A program made the translations under genes and the position numbers. A DNA stretch of 47,032 nt from Acanthaster planci. Its lineage: Eukaryota; Echinodermata; Asteroidea; Valvatida; Acanthasteridae. The stretch lies in contig NW_019091558.1 of NCBI RefSeq assembly GCF_001949145.1, positions 307,866 to 354,897 of the forward strand, given 5' to 3'. Below the pieces are notes generated by a model, which was not told where the DNA came from, searched no databases, and saw only the letters and a list, made by a program, of their open reading frames with translations. Positions 24,901 through 34,253 of the stretch are shown in pieces. Each line of letters opens with the position of its first letter. The stretch's first letter is position 1.

Positions 24901-25861
24901 ACAAAATTTAACACCAAACGAAAATATGTGTGCCATTATCGTACATTGCAAAAATATCTCAAACTCGGGTTGTGGATCAAAGAAGTTTACCGAGTATTGA
25001 AATTTCATCAAAAGCCGTGGATCAAGGGTTACATCGATAAAAACACAAAATTGCGCAAATTGGCCAAGTCTGATTTTGAGAAAGACTTCTTCAAATTGAT
25101 GAATAACTTGGTCTTTGGCAAGACGATGGAAAATGTCAGATTATCGAATTGACGGTCATTTACTGAGGGACGTACAAGACGCTGACAAATACAGAAAATT
25201 AACTTATGAACCAAATTACAAATCGACGGTACCATTTGAGGAGTGCGAGCTTTCGTTTGTGGCGATATACCGAACCAAAACAAAATTAAATAAGCCGATC
25301 TATTGCGGTGGAAGTATTCTCAATATCTCAAAAACATTGATGTACGATTTTTATTACAACGAGCTAAAAGCCAATTTTGGTAAGGGGGTACGCTTACTTT
25401 ACACGGACACTGATTCTCTATAAGTTCAGATCAAGCGAAGCTCAAATTCCTTGGTCCTAAAAGTGCAATTTGTTTGACTTTAGTAATTACCCGCCCGATC
25501 ATCGACTTTACAGCACCAAAAATAAAAAAGTCATCGGCAAAATGAAAGACGAATTTGGTGGCAAAACAATTTTAGAAGCCGTTTGCATCAGACCAAAAAT
25601 GTATTCGATTCTGACGGTCGATCGATATTTAAAGAAGGCGAAAGGGGTCACAAAAGAGTAACCGAGAAACGGTTAACCCACGAGATGTACAAAAGCTGCC
25701 TATTTGACCGGGTTTCTTATTTTAATAAACAGCAATTATTTAGATCAGATAAACATCGGATGTTTACTCTGTCGCAAAACAAACTAAGCCTCTCTCCGTT
25801 GGACACAAAGCGCTATATATTATCAACTGGAATTGATATGTTAGCTTATAAGCGAATCGAG
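21956..25861 (+). pseudogene. polB: protein-primed family B DNA polymerase (Polinton type), broken
   Basis: In order: an N-terminal domain (to ~22790); a C2H2-type finger 'CFNCMSHFQTEEKLTRHKED' with following Cys; the exonuclease motif 'VNYADFESVLE' (~22970); an HNH-like 'CHVTGKYRGPAHARCN' region across frames (~23425-23475); 'GLDPANYYTSPGLSWDALFK' (~24048); then the assembly gap. After it come the motif A region near 24790 (reads 'GYMLEITMDY', a Thr where the catalytic Asp is expected), motif B 'LMNNLVFGKTMEN' (~25097) and motif C 'YTDTDSL' (25400-25420). The C-terminus ends at 25861. Many frameshifts and stops are present, including a microduplication of 'ctttctatag' near 23857-23890. Inactive copy; it would replicate the linear element. 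Confidence 0.9.
24244..24719. other. assembly gap of 476 N
   Basis: The gap falls inside the PolB gene, between the exonuclease/TP-binding region and motif A. Sizes across it are unreliable. Confidence 0.99.
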
Positions 25862-25935
25862 TGAGCGAATGAACGAGCGAAGCGAGTATTACCGAAGCGA
25901 ACCTAAGTTAATCAACAACGAAGCGAGTAAGCTAC
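25859..25935. repeat. GCGAAGCGAG-type short repeats at the PolB/integrase junction
   Basis: Between the convergent 3' ends of PolB and integrase the sequence repeats variants of 'gagcgaagcgag': 'gagtgagcgaatgaacg', 'agcgaagcgagtatt', 'cgaagcgaacc', 'cgaagcgagtaag'. The same motif recurs inside coding sequence at 26218-26275, 26606-26630 and 28434-28449, and in element 1 at 36720-36740. Confidence 0.7.
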
Positions 25936-26905
25936 TCCCTTTATTACTCCGGTAATACGGTATGTTCGGGTACGGCCTGAAGTTCCTCTTTGACGAAACT
26001 TCTTATTCTTCTTATTTGGGCCGTTTAATAAATAGTACAAAGTTGGGCCCGTTTTTATCCGCTTGCCATTCACCCGTTTAAATTGACTGGTGCACTTTTT
26101 AATTTGGTAAACATCCACGGACCAGACCGGATCTGTCGTTCTTCTGACGGTGCCGCCCTCTTGCTCGCCCGGGTTATAGAGATACCTAACGACCGCGTCT
26201 GGAGGAAGTTCTCTTCGACGCTCGCTTCGTTCGCTCACAGGTGCACTCGGTGTTTGGCTCGCTACGCTCGCTAATTTTATAGCTTCTGCAGGAACGGCAT
26301 CGATTAAACGCGTTTTTTCCTCGTTTAGCGATTTCACGACCTGGGGCCAACGTTCCACCCATTCAACGTTTCGCTCACCCACGTTTATCATTTCGTGGGC
26401 GTATTGATGGCTGAATAAACGCTCGGTGAATAAACGTGCGGTTAAACCTTTCCACGATTCCTTGAGATCTGTGAACACCCGGCTCACCCACTTGAATTTC
26501 TACCTCGTGTTTTGTAATTTTTAAACTTGCCTTTGAATTCAGATCCCGAGGTCTACCATTACGAATTTGGGCCAGGTCAGAGGTGATCGCTCGTGAATTT
26601 TCTTGGTCGCTTCGCTCACTTGCTCGGTGGTTCTACTGGTCAAAGCGTACTTAATTAAACGCTTTTCTTTTTACTCGGTCCCAGGGTGAATGCAACGTCC
26701 ATTTGATGCGCGTAATTAGGTTCGACCGATTCTGATTTGTAGGTCTGGGTACGTAATTTGGTTTTGGTAAATATATTTGCCAAATGGCCTGCTTTTTTAG
26801 CCAGTTTGTAATAACTGATTTGACTGCACCGGTCTTTTCGTGTAGATGATCGACCGCGCTTTCTCCTCGCCAGTAACCCTGCGGGCTGTAAAATAGTTTT
26901 TTAAA
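25912..26905 (-). pseudogene. retroviral-like integrase (Polinton type), broken
   Basis: From about 26905 the minus strand reads 'YSPQGYWRGESAVDHL', then 'WLKKQAIWQIYLPKP' (the N-terminal helical region), 'HQMDVAFTLGPSKKK' (first catalytic Asp), 'TWPKFVMVD' plus a frameshifted 'SEFKGKF', and from 26487 an open C-terminal half with 'RLFSHQYAHEMIN' and a chromo/SH3-like tail ('DPVWSVDVYQIKK'). About 15 residues holding the second catalytic Asp are missing after 'KYALT' (~26650). Two GCGAAGCGAGC-type repeats encode 'ASVASQ' and 'SERSERR' inside the C-terminal half. It would integrate the linear element; here it is dead. Confidence 0.85.
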
Positions 26906-26927
26906 ATTTTGTCCACTTTAAAATAAG

Positions 26928-27333
26928 TTATGCAAATCGATAAGCTAAGAAACCGACCAAGGCCGTCCCGGATATAATCCAAACAAACTCAAAATTTTTT
27001 GATCTTCGGAAGGCTCGTAAAAATCGGATAACTTAGGCTCTGGCGGTAATGGGTAGATACTCTTACCGTTCAATTCTGAATAAGCTCGTAAAGCTTCGTC
27101 CACGTTTACATATGTCTGCTGACTCGCGCGTTCTTGTTGCATTCGTTCGTTTAAAACGTCTAGCATGTGTACGCGGTTTTGTTCCCACTCTTGTTTTACT
27201 TGCGCCAATTGCTCTAATGCTAGTTCTTCGTCGACTTCACTTTTTGATAAACTGCTAAATAACAAAATTTGAGCCCTTGAATGCCAAGGCGTTTTACTAT
27301 CGCTCCTGCCACCATCATCAAAGCACTAGCCAT
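26928..27333 (-). pseudogene. small membrane protein with coiled coil, broken
   Basis: The start ATG at 27333 opens 'MASALMMVAGAIVKRLGIQG'. A frameshift near 27265 leads to a charged helical part ('EELALEQLAQVKQEWEQNR'), then 'TYVNVDEALRAYSELNGKSI' and 'PKLSDFYEPSEDQK'. A second frameshift near 26990 leads to a C-terminal hydrophobic segment 'FVWIISGTALVGFLAYRF' and a stop at 26928. About 130 residues when read through. It sits divergently from the small plus-strand gene at 27356 and upstream of integrase; the element 1 duplicate is at 20940-21178. Function unknown; a virion or replication membrane protein is plausible. Confidence 0.6.
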
Positions 27334-27355
27334 TTTTAAACTAAGGTTAAATTAA

Positions 27356-27574
27356 ATGAATACCGAAAGTAAAGATCAGTTGTCGGAGATTCAAACCGAC
27401 CAGACGGAAATTCAGCAGATGCTGGGTGATATGAGCGCCGATATAGATCACATCGGCGATATGGTTTTAGAGACCCAAAGTGAAACGTTTAGAAGGTCAA
27501 GTAAACTAATGGAATACGAAGACCTGTTTTTTTACGGTTGGTATATCCTTAATTGCGTTTTCTTTTCATTTTAA
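27356..27574 (+). CDS. small acidic protein with C-terminal hydrophobic helix
   Basis: Seventy-two codons: an acidic helical N-terminus with heptad-like spacing ('SEIQTDQTEIQQMLGDMSAD', 'IDHIGDMVLETQSETF') followed by 'LFFYGWYILNCVFFSF', long enough for a tail anchor. It lies head-to-head with the membrane protein gene (start codons 23 bases apart) and 62 bases upstream of the MCP. I do not recognise the family. The frame is intact, unusual here, although the C-terminus could be frameshifted. Confidence 0.5.
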   Translation: MNTESKDQLSEIQTDQTEIQQMLGDMSADIDHIGDMVLETQSETFRRSSKLMEYEDLFFYGWYILNCVFFSF

Positions 27575-27636
27575 AATATTTAAATAAGAATCGTAAATAA
27601 GAATAGTAAATAAGACTAGTATATTATAAAAGTAAC

Positions 27637-27912
27637 ATGTCGCAACAATACACCAAAAAGCTAAACCCGAGTCGCAGGCTTAAAGTTCCTCGCACGATCA
27701 AAGGCGAAAGGCGCGAAATCACCATTACGTACAACCCGAGTACCATAGCCGAAGGTCACACGTTAAACGTACAATTCCAGGCCCTGGGCACGGACGACGT
27801 CATTGTACCCGGAACCGCCAAACTGGCTTTTAAACTCGATCTAGACGGCGCCTTGGACGATAGCAGAACCGTGTATAACAACGTGGCGCGAAACCTGGTT
27901 TCGGAAATCAAT
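27637..27912 (+). pseudogene. major capsid protein N-terminal fragment (element 2)
   Basis: The start is 4-5 bases downstream of 'tatattataaaag'. The frame encodes 'EGHTLNVQFQALGTDDVIVP' with 'GTAKLAFKLDLDG', then 'RTVYNNVARNLVSEINL', the conserved beginning of the double-jelly-roll MCP of Polinton-like viruses (N-terminal strands of the first jelly roll). Homology stops at about 27912; the rest of the open frame (to 28026) is the wrong strand of the next gene's tail. Only about 90 of the several hundred residues expected remain. Confidence 0.85.
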
Positions 27913-28155
27913 CTAAAATACTTGGTACATATTTTTTTACCAATTCCAAATTTACTAACCCATCAGCACCAGGCTCCTCAGCTGTCTCCTCTTTTACTCC
28001 CCACTCAATCTGCGTCTCCCTTGTAATGTTAAAAAAATTTTTTTAAGCTGAATATTTTTAACACAAATACATTTGGTCCCTTCTTAATTTTTGATCTCGT
28101 TTTTAAGTTTAAATGTCTGCGGATTTTTAGTCAAGTGAAATGTGTGGGTCTCCAT
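27913..28155 (-). pseudogene. METxTF-start protein (element 2 copy), broken
   Basis: The minus strand starts 'METHTFHLTKNPQTFKLKN', paralleling 'METPTFYLCQNSQSFKLKN' at 45420 in module B. A stop follows after about 25 codons, then weak similarity to about 28030. The remaining stretch reads an acidic segment ('EWGVKEETAEEPGADGLVN') up to a stop near 27912, which may belong to another deleted gene. The start lies just after the TFIIB-like gene's end, the same order as in module B. Function unknown. Confidence 0.5.
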
Positions 28156-28156
28156 T

Positions 28157-28598
28157 TTAGTAATATAAACTCTTTAAAAACTTTTCTCGGGCGTATCCCA
28201 GTGCTTATCCGAAATTTGAAATAGATCTTTCACTTTAGATTCGGTTTCCCCAGTGACGTCTTGATAACACACCGCGATTAAAGCCTTCAACGGTTTACCT
28301 CTAGAGATCTTACCGTTTAAAACTTGGTTTAATTTCTATTTCACCCACTTCGCCGTTTTTAAAACAAATGTTGTACTTCTGCAACGTGATGCTTGTAGTA
28401 TCGATCTCCCATGTCTGCGTGGGTGTAAGAACTGAGCGAAGCGAACCCAAAAATTAGACCGCAATGTTTAAAAGCGTTCTTTTCGTCTATTTCGAGTATT
28501 TGGTGGTTACAAGCGGGTATCGGTTTACTTTGTTTTTGAGATCCCGGTATGGGTACTTCCTTTAGATTCTGCAAGTGACAAAGCTCCGCATCAGTCAT
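28157..28598 (-). pseudogene. TFIIB-like transcription factor (element 2 copy), broken
   Basis: From ATG at 28598 the frame gives a zinc-ribbon-like segment ('ACNHQILEIDEKNAFKHCGL'; the first Cys of the second pair is replaced by Phe), a linker ending 'MGDRYYKHH', then a stop near 28359. In other frames the cyclin-like part follows: 'KISRGKPLKALIAVCYQDV' and 'KVKDLFQISDKHW', ending near 28160. A GCGAAGCG-type repeat is inserted in the linker, encoding 'FASLSS'. Compared with cellular TFIIB (zinc ribbon, reader, two cyclin repeats) only one cyclin repeat is present. It would recruit RNA polymerase to element promoters. Confidence 0.7.
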
Positions 28599-28624
28599 CT
28601 TTTATTAATAGTTCATTTATTTAA
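28599..28624 (-). promoter_or_regulatory. start-proximal promoter-like motif of TFIIB-like gene (element 2)
   Basis: Read on the minus strand, 'aaataaatgaactattaataaaag' runs directly into the ATG. The equivalent blocks in module A (41296-41321) and module B (45864-45889) are nearly the same, with 'tatataaaa' or 'ttaataaaa' at the same distance. Confidence 0.55.
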
Positions 28625-28876
28625 GGTGGTTTTAATCATAGCGTGTTTTGCTTTGAAACAGAGCCATGCTTTAAGTAGAGGTCACGAGTTCAAGGTCGAC
28701 GGGAAGTCCCTTTTTTGTTTGTGAGTAATCGCTGGTGCGATCGGCGCTAGTCACGATTACACACAAAATGTGAGCCGGGTCAAAAGTTCAAGATCAGTGA
28801 AGTGGAAATTCCCGGTACGTGTGGGTGAAAGGGAAGGAAAGGGTAGATGCTCCAGAACTCTCCTATCCCTACTACT
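28613..28876 (-). repeat. right terminal inverted repeat of element 2
   Basis: Reverse complement of 21274-21545. Its inner edge overlaps the region upstream of the TFIIB-like start ('catttatttaaggtgg'), a block also present upstream of the TFIIB-like gene of module A (41311-41327). Confidence 0.9.
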
Positions 28877-28878
28877 AC

Positions 28879-29187
28879 AGGGACGTGGAGGTGTTTCACA
28901 ATTTAAAAGACAACTGGCTACCTTTGTCGCTGACTAAAACATGGCGTACTTTGGCATAGAACTTGAAAACGTGGCCAAGTTGCGTCTCGGGGCGGGCGAC
29001 AAAAATGAAGGCTGTAGCCGATGCTTTTGGCAATAGATACGCGATTTCGTTTGACACGCCGATGTTGACAGATCTCGGCCCGTTTTATCCGTCGGGGTTT
29101 AAAGAGCCTCTGACTTACAAACTGACCTTCAACAGCCACGACAAAGTAGTTTTATTCGCTAATTCGCAACTCAACTGCGAATAAATT
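28879..29187 (+). pseudogene. major capsid protein fragment 2 (element 1)
   Basis: It resumes the MCP frame at the AGG codon 28879-28881 ('DVEVFHNLKDNWLPLS'), passes through a stop and frame change near 28936-28980, and continues as 'KMKAVADAFGNRYAISFD' and 'PFYPSGFKEPLTYKLTF', the conserved central region of the Polinton MCP. It ends near 29175, where the DIRS element begins. No stop-free frame covers the whole piece. Confidence 0.85.
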
Positions 29188-29639
29188 ATTTTCTATCGCG
29201 CCATCGGCCTTCCAGCCCCCTATCTCCTCCCAACCTGTGAAAAAAGAACATGTTAATAATGCGCAAAACTTGGGTAACACCGTTCTTCGGCGACGAGCCG
29301 TACAGGCGGATAGCAACAACTCCGCCAAAATCAAGTAACAAAGAACGGGAAGGGGTAGAATTACGTAATCAACTTGCACTTTAGTTTATTGAGGAGGCAA
29401 CTGAGCCACTACTCGGTGCATTCTTCTAGCACAAGCAATACAGAGAATTTATCACTCAACAATTTTTACCATATTTCGGATATATACAATATTGATTCGT
29501 ACGACTTTCCCGTATCCCGTATACAGGTCTTTGGACAGATCCAAGTACCATAATAATGAAACGACTGTTTCATGTACGTGTCATTTGAAAGGTTAGACTA
29601 ATAAAATAACAAGCCTAAATTCTGAGATACCTTAAGTTG

Positions 29640-30557
29640 ATTTTCGAGCGACTCTTGCACGTACGTACCCATCTTTGGATTTGTTGCATTGGCCAACTGC
29701 CGTGCTTCACAAATAATCTGTCTGGGACACCAGCCCAAGCAGCTGCAGTCACACCGCCAGCACGAAGGCTGGCCAAAGCTTGTTGTATCAGCCTCGATCT
29801 CCTTCAAAGCATTCTTAAAGACTTCTCTACGTCTGGAGTAGGAAAACTGACCTTTCCTTAGATTGTAAATCTGGGATGATTTACAATACACAACTGGTCG
29901 AAATAAGAATTGTTCCGTGAAAACATTTCAGCAAAATCGCAACAGGGCACCTAGTGGTGCCAGTCTTGGCAATATAAATCCAAGAACCGTCCCTATATTG
30001 ATCGGTCTTACTCTTGGTCAAAAATATTCTGACAAATGACGAATATATATCAATATCACATTCTCGAATGTTAATGAGCTCGCTATTCCTTAGAAAGCCA
30101 GCAAAGGAAAGTAGGCACATTTGAACAGAGACGGATTGCATAAGATTATCTGCAAGCCCGAATCTGACCACAATTTGCTTAGGAATATCAGCAGCAATTG
30201 GTTCTTTCTTGGAAATCGGCCTCGCGGTGATACGCTTAATCCCTTCTAAAGTCAGGTGTAGGAACGTCTTATCACAAAGATTGTCTGTTACTGACGGATT
30301 GCAATCATGATGCCATTTGACACTGTAAAAAATTCCCTGAATTTTAGAAAATGGCGACTATCATTCAGTAACTCAACAAAAAAATTCGCCAAGTCTTCTG
30401 AGTTGGCTGGCATCGCTGTAACGTAGTGTGCGTTAACCAAGCTTGCCAATCGGCAAGCTCGGCAAATATCTGTAGTATTTGTCGGTCGTTCGAGATGCTC
30501 TTGAAGATTTAACACTTCTTGTATTGTATATGCTTGCTTGTCAATTCTGAAAGACAA
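29640..30557 (-). pseudogene. DIRS-type tyrosine recombinase, broken
   Basis: 30557-30288 is an N-terminal core-binding-like helical part. 30171-29881 holds 'LLSFAGFLRNSELINIRECD' (first catalytic Arg region) and 'KSKTDQYRDGSWI'. After frameshifts, 29770-29640 encodes the second Arg box 'SLRAGGVTAAAGLGVPDRL' then 'KHGSW' and the Tyr region. The nucleophile region is shifted and damaged. The stretch 30560-31366 between this and RNase H has no readable domain. The enzyme would integrate a circular copy. Confidence 0.75.
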
Positions 30558-31366
30558 AATGCTAGGTAAAATAACAGGTCAGGATTATGAATCTTTCAGG
30601 CCAGCGCCAGTATGTGAACCAACATTTATAATTCCTTGTTCAATTTATTTTTTTTTGTTTTTCTACCTACAAGTGAATGTCGGACAACTGTAACGTTGCA
30701 GTACAAATCATATAACTTATGGAGATCTTGACGAGAGCTACCAAGCGGAATTACTACCCTTGATTGCCACGTGGCCACATAGCACAAACAATCGTGCAGA
30801 TTCCTTATCCATGATACATGTAGAGGGGAAAATACAAGAATTCAAAAATTACTTGATGAATCGACCCTTTAATGCTTGTGTCCGAGAGTGAAATTCTTAT
30901 CGGTGACACTATACCTGTAACTTGATGCAAAATCACTGCAGCTCTCATTTTCATGTACCAAAAATGCACCCAGAGTTCTTTCCTTGGACGAATATATTCT
31001 TGGAATTACTAAATCTCAACGTGTCAATAATTTTTTCACGGTAAGGGCTCGAGTTGGAAAAAAGGATAGGTCAAAAGACTGCAGATGGCCATCCATGAAG
31101 AACCCTACAGACTAAATCTATTGGCGGTACCAACCAATTGTTATCTTGCACTCTAATCAACACTAAACGCTTCAACCCGAGATGAATTCAAGCTCCAGTA
31201 TTTTGAGTTGAAATGAGGTTATTTTTGTATTATGCTCGTTAAGCAAACCTGTTTACAGTATGTGGACCCCACAACCCAAGTCGAAAAATATTTGGGAGAC
31301 TCCCCAGTCGTCTAAATCCACCAACTTACTAAGATGATCCACTTCCACATTCTCCTGACAAGGGAT

Positions 31367-31902
31367 TCACTCAACCTTTAGCCTAATATTAATGCAGTTA
31401 CAGAAATACCACAGATCTACATTTATTTCCTGTAACTCTGGAACCATGCTACCCTTGGTAACTATAGCAACGACCCCTTTACTATCTGTACGTAAAAGCA
31501 CCCTTTTCCCCTTGAGCCCTGAACCGAATGCTCTGATGGCAAGGGATAGCCCTTCCAACTGACACCCTGTGGAGCTCTTCTCTCTCTCAACCTCTGACCA
31601 ATTTTGTTGAAATTCCACTTTTTTGTGCTTCAAACGACCAGGCACCACACCCCAATTGACTTGCGTCTGTATAAACCAGAACCTGCGGAATGGAGTAATC
31701 AAAAAGCAAACGTTTGTTCAGGTTGGACAATTCTTTCCTCAAAAAAAAGTTCTTCTATCGGTTTACTGTTGCTATGTAATAAAAATTCATAATCGTAATG
31801 TTTTCTGTTAGCTATCTCAATGTGTAGATAACGTGATTTGAGGTTAGCAATATTTCCTACCACGCACAAAAAGGTTACAATCTTTCCCGTGATGGACGCC
31901 AA
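31367..31902 (-). pseudogene. DIRS-type RNase H, broken
   Basis: 31902-31699 carries the connection ('MASITGKIVTFLCVVGNIA'); 31702-31367 carries the RNase H with 'CQLEGLSLAIRAFGSGLKGK' (catalytic Glu region) and 'VLLRTDSKGVVAIVTKGS' (catalytic Asp). The first Asp segment lies around a frameshift near 31700. A methyltransferase domain, seen in some DIRS elements, is not evident downstream. Confidence 0.7.
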
Positions 31903-31929
31903 TTTTCTATCCGTTGGCTTAAGCTATCA

Positions 31930-32480
31930 ATCGAACGCAAAGTATCCGTAACTCTACGTTCCTTTGCTTGAAGTGAACCCTCAATGGAATTCAACGTCAA
32001 TCCTAGCCAATCTAACTATTGTGTGGGATACCACACCGATTTCTCCTTGTTTGGAACGAGCCCTGGAGCTAGTAGGCTTCAACCGTCTGAGACGTATCCT
32101 CACACTTGGCTTTCGTCTCCTCTCTGGCCCATCCATCATCCAGGTACACTACGATATACATGCCTTTCTCCCTCCAGTAAGTTACCAGTGGTCTGATAAT
32201 CTTTGTGAAAATATAAGGGGCCATTGTTAACCCAAATGGCAATACATTAGACTCAAATAGCTCGTTGCACCTTGTAGTTCCCAAGCAAAGCCTAAATATG
32301 TAACGTGTTCATGGAATATCTCGACATGATGCTATCCCGATTTTAAATAAAAATAAATCATTAAATCGCCTCTTTTAAAATAGTACAAGGCTTCGTTCAA
32401 ATCCTCAAATTTAATTTTGTCTTTCCAAATGAGCTGATTAACATTGGGAACGGATTTACTAAATGAGGGAGAGAATCAAA
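31930..32480 (-). pseudogene. DIRS-type reverse transcriptase, broken
   Basis: The palm is readable at 32284-32069: 'NVLPFGLTMAPYIFTKIIRP' and then 'MYIVVYLDDGWA', i.e. an intact Tyr-Leu-Asp-Asp catalytic box followed by Gly, the form typical of DIRS RTs. Upstream pieces in other frames include a 'LMIYFYLKSG' segment near the first catalytic Asp and 'HHVEIFHEHVTYLGFAW'. Frameshifts lie near 32285 and 32340. Confidence 0.8.
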
Positions 32481-32556
32481 CTCAGAAACAAGATGTTTTT
32501 CTTTAAGCTCTGTAATGGCTTCCAGTATACAAAATCAGAATGAAGCAGAGCAGTTA

Positions 32557-33543
32557 TTACCAAAAAAAAAGGCAATCCATAAAGCGAATCTTATACCCTG
32601 TGTGAATAACGCTCAATACCTCAGGATTTGCCTGGATATCCTGCCAGAACGAAATACAGGACTTCAAACGTCCTTTCAATATTGGATCTGCTGACCCTTG
32701 CTCAAAATCGTAATAATTGTCTGAACAAAACTGATCATACTCTGGCCGGTCTTCTCCGTACACGGAGTCTTGGTCTGCCTCTCCACCTCTATCTGGAACT
32801 GGAATCTTTTGCACCGGTTCCGTACAACCCAGTACAGTCCTTTCTCCAATGGCCTGTTTTGCCGCACCTGAAGCATATTTCAGCGGATCTGGCGGTTGCG
32901 CTGAAGCCCGTGCTGTATGGTGCGTAAGGTGTCGATCTATGTTGGCTCCCATAGCAAATAAAAAGGCCATCTTGACTAGTAGACGGATCAGACTCCCGCT
33001 GCTTCTTCGCCGGGATCGGCTTCTGCCGGTACGGTAGGCCCCTTTGGCTCTCTTCTGTTTGGCCTTAGCCCAGGATTGAGCGGATCTGATACGCTTCTCG
33101 TCTTCCGAGTCGTCTGCCAGATCATCACTGATGTATTCGTCCACGACAGCCCAATCTGCTTCGGACTTGTCAGCAAGGCGAATTAACTTATTTCTCTTGA
33201 ACAAGTCTTTCGTGACTTCCTCCAGACTGTCTTTTGCTGCCAACAAGGAACCTTCTTCAACTAGCTTCTTGATAAATTCAAGGGATTGAGCTATTTTCTC
33301 GTAAAATCGGAACTGCGTACCTTTGAAACGAAATTGTATCTCGCTGGCTCGTTTCAACGACTAAACCTCATGCAGCGCTTTTTCGTTCTCTTGCTTTCGT
33401 TCGGCTGTGATCTTGTCGACCTTAGACTGAAAAGAACCCAAAGCTTCCGAAACTCCTGCAGACACTATCTTAGAGACATCTTGAGCAGTTAAGGCTAATG
33501 GCCTCTGAGACCCTTGTCCTTGCAGCATATCAGAATCTGACAC
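32557..33543 (-). pseudogene. gag: DIRS-type Gag, one internal stop
   Basis: 33543-33361 encodes 'ALTAQDVSKIVSAGVSEALG' and a charged coiled segment; a single TAG near 33361 interrupts, and the frame continues unshifted to 32557. The second part has a helical region ('QFRFYEKIAQSLEFIKKLV'), an acidic stretch, and an Arg/Ser-rich basic patch ('YRTGRSRSRRRSSG') likely binding RNA. About 320 residues, typical of DIRS Gag. This is the least damaged gene of the element. Confidence 0.75.
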
Positions 33544-33722
33544 GCAAAGGTTCGTTGTTTCAACATATCAGTGTACATGCACGGAGGAAATCTATTGGAA
33601 GGTCTGCTGTCGCTGCGCTGAAAACGATCAATGCCTGCCACACCCTCACCGCGTGGCCTTCATCACCTCGCCTTACGTAATATGTTAATATCTGTCACAC
33701 TCTCCAGCTCGCGATAGAAAAT

Positions 33723-34221
33723 GCGCAAACTCCTCAGACACGGCCGCGGAATATGCAATTTCCGATTTGACTTTAGAATATGAAGAAGTAACTAATAGAG
33801 TCCTGGCAATGAGTATCCGGCAAAAACATAGAGGGCTCGTCTACTACTTATTTGACAGGATACACTCGTTGAAGAAACAAGCGGTAAACAAATCAGATAC
33901 GTTATGGAACATTAGCCCGAAAGGCGTCTTGATTCTGTTCAAAGATCCGAATGTAAAGAACCCCCAGAAATTTTTTAATCCACGCGTTACAAAAACGCTT
34001 GTCACGGTCGAAGGTAAGCCAAATCAATTATATTCACAGGGACTTTTTGAATATCAGCATTGGAAGTATTTTGGCGATTCGAGCACCGAGTCAGCTCGAG
34101 CGGTCTTAAAGGACTTGAATTTAACCGGCGTTGATATAGCCGAATGTTTGAAAGGTAAGTATGGGCTCTGGCTCGATTTCAGGAGTTCCAGTGATAATTC
34201 GGCTCATGGATCGGGTAGGCC
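33723..34221 (+). pseudogene. major capsid protein fragment 3, C-terminal (element 1)
   Basis: Coding resumes in frame with 'AEYAISDLTLEYEEVTN', then 'HSLKKQAVNKSDTLWNISPK', 'ILLFKDP'-type sequence, 'VTVEGKPNQLYSQGLFEY' and 'GKYGLWLDFRSS', ending 'SAHGSGR'. This is the second jelly roll of the Polinton MCP. The frame is open throughout, the longest intact MCP piece here. The last ~40-50 residues of the family are missing: a perfect palindrome at 34222 starts exactly where homology ends. Confidence 0.9.
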
Positions 34222-34253
34222 GCATTTATTAACCCGATCGGGTTAATAAATGC
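34222..34253. repeat. perfect 32-bp palindrome at MCP 3' break
   Basis: The sequence from 34222 (gcatttattaaccc) is its own reverse complement to 34253, centred on 'cgatcg' at about 34237. It begins directly after the last MCP-like codons and brings in an early stop. It could form a 16-bp loopless hairpin or cruciform. Confidence 0.9.

Larger units (their letters stand above)
21274..28876 (+). mobile_element. Polinton-like element 2, complete ends, internally deleted
   Basis: About 7.6 kb bounded by inverted repeats that start 'AGTAGTAGGGATAGG' (21274) and end with its complement (28876). The termini begin with AG, as Polinton ends do. CAGG occurs outside both ends (21264-21267 and 28878-28881), a possible remnant of a target duplication. 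Gene order: SAP-like/PolB (+), integrase (-), membrane protein (-), small protein (+), truncated MCP (+), METxTF-start gene (-), TFIIB-like gene (-). The MCP 3' part and all other structural genes are deleted at about 27912. Confidence 0.8.
29188..33722 (-). mobile_element. DIRS-type retroelement inserted in the MCP gene
   Basis: About 4.5 kb with gag, RT, RNase H and tyrosine recombinase in that order on the minus strand. A perfect 13-base inverted repeat ('attttctatcgcg' and complement) lies at 29188-29200 and 33710-33722, exactly where MCP coding stops and resumes. No clear target duplication is visible, as expected when a tyrosine recombinase rather than an integrase mediates insertion. 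All genes are decayed. Confidence 0.85.

Noticed and set aside
32628-33037. Plus-strand frames over the DIRS Gag
   Set aside because: Shadows of the Gag gene on the minus strand, which is open for 266 codons.
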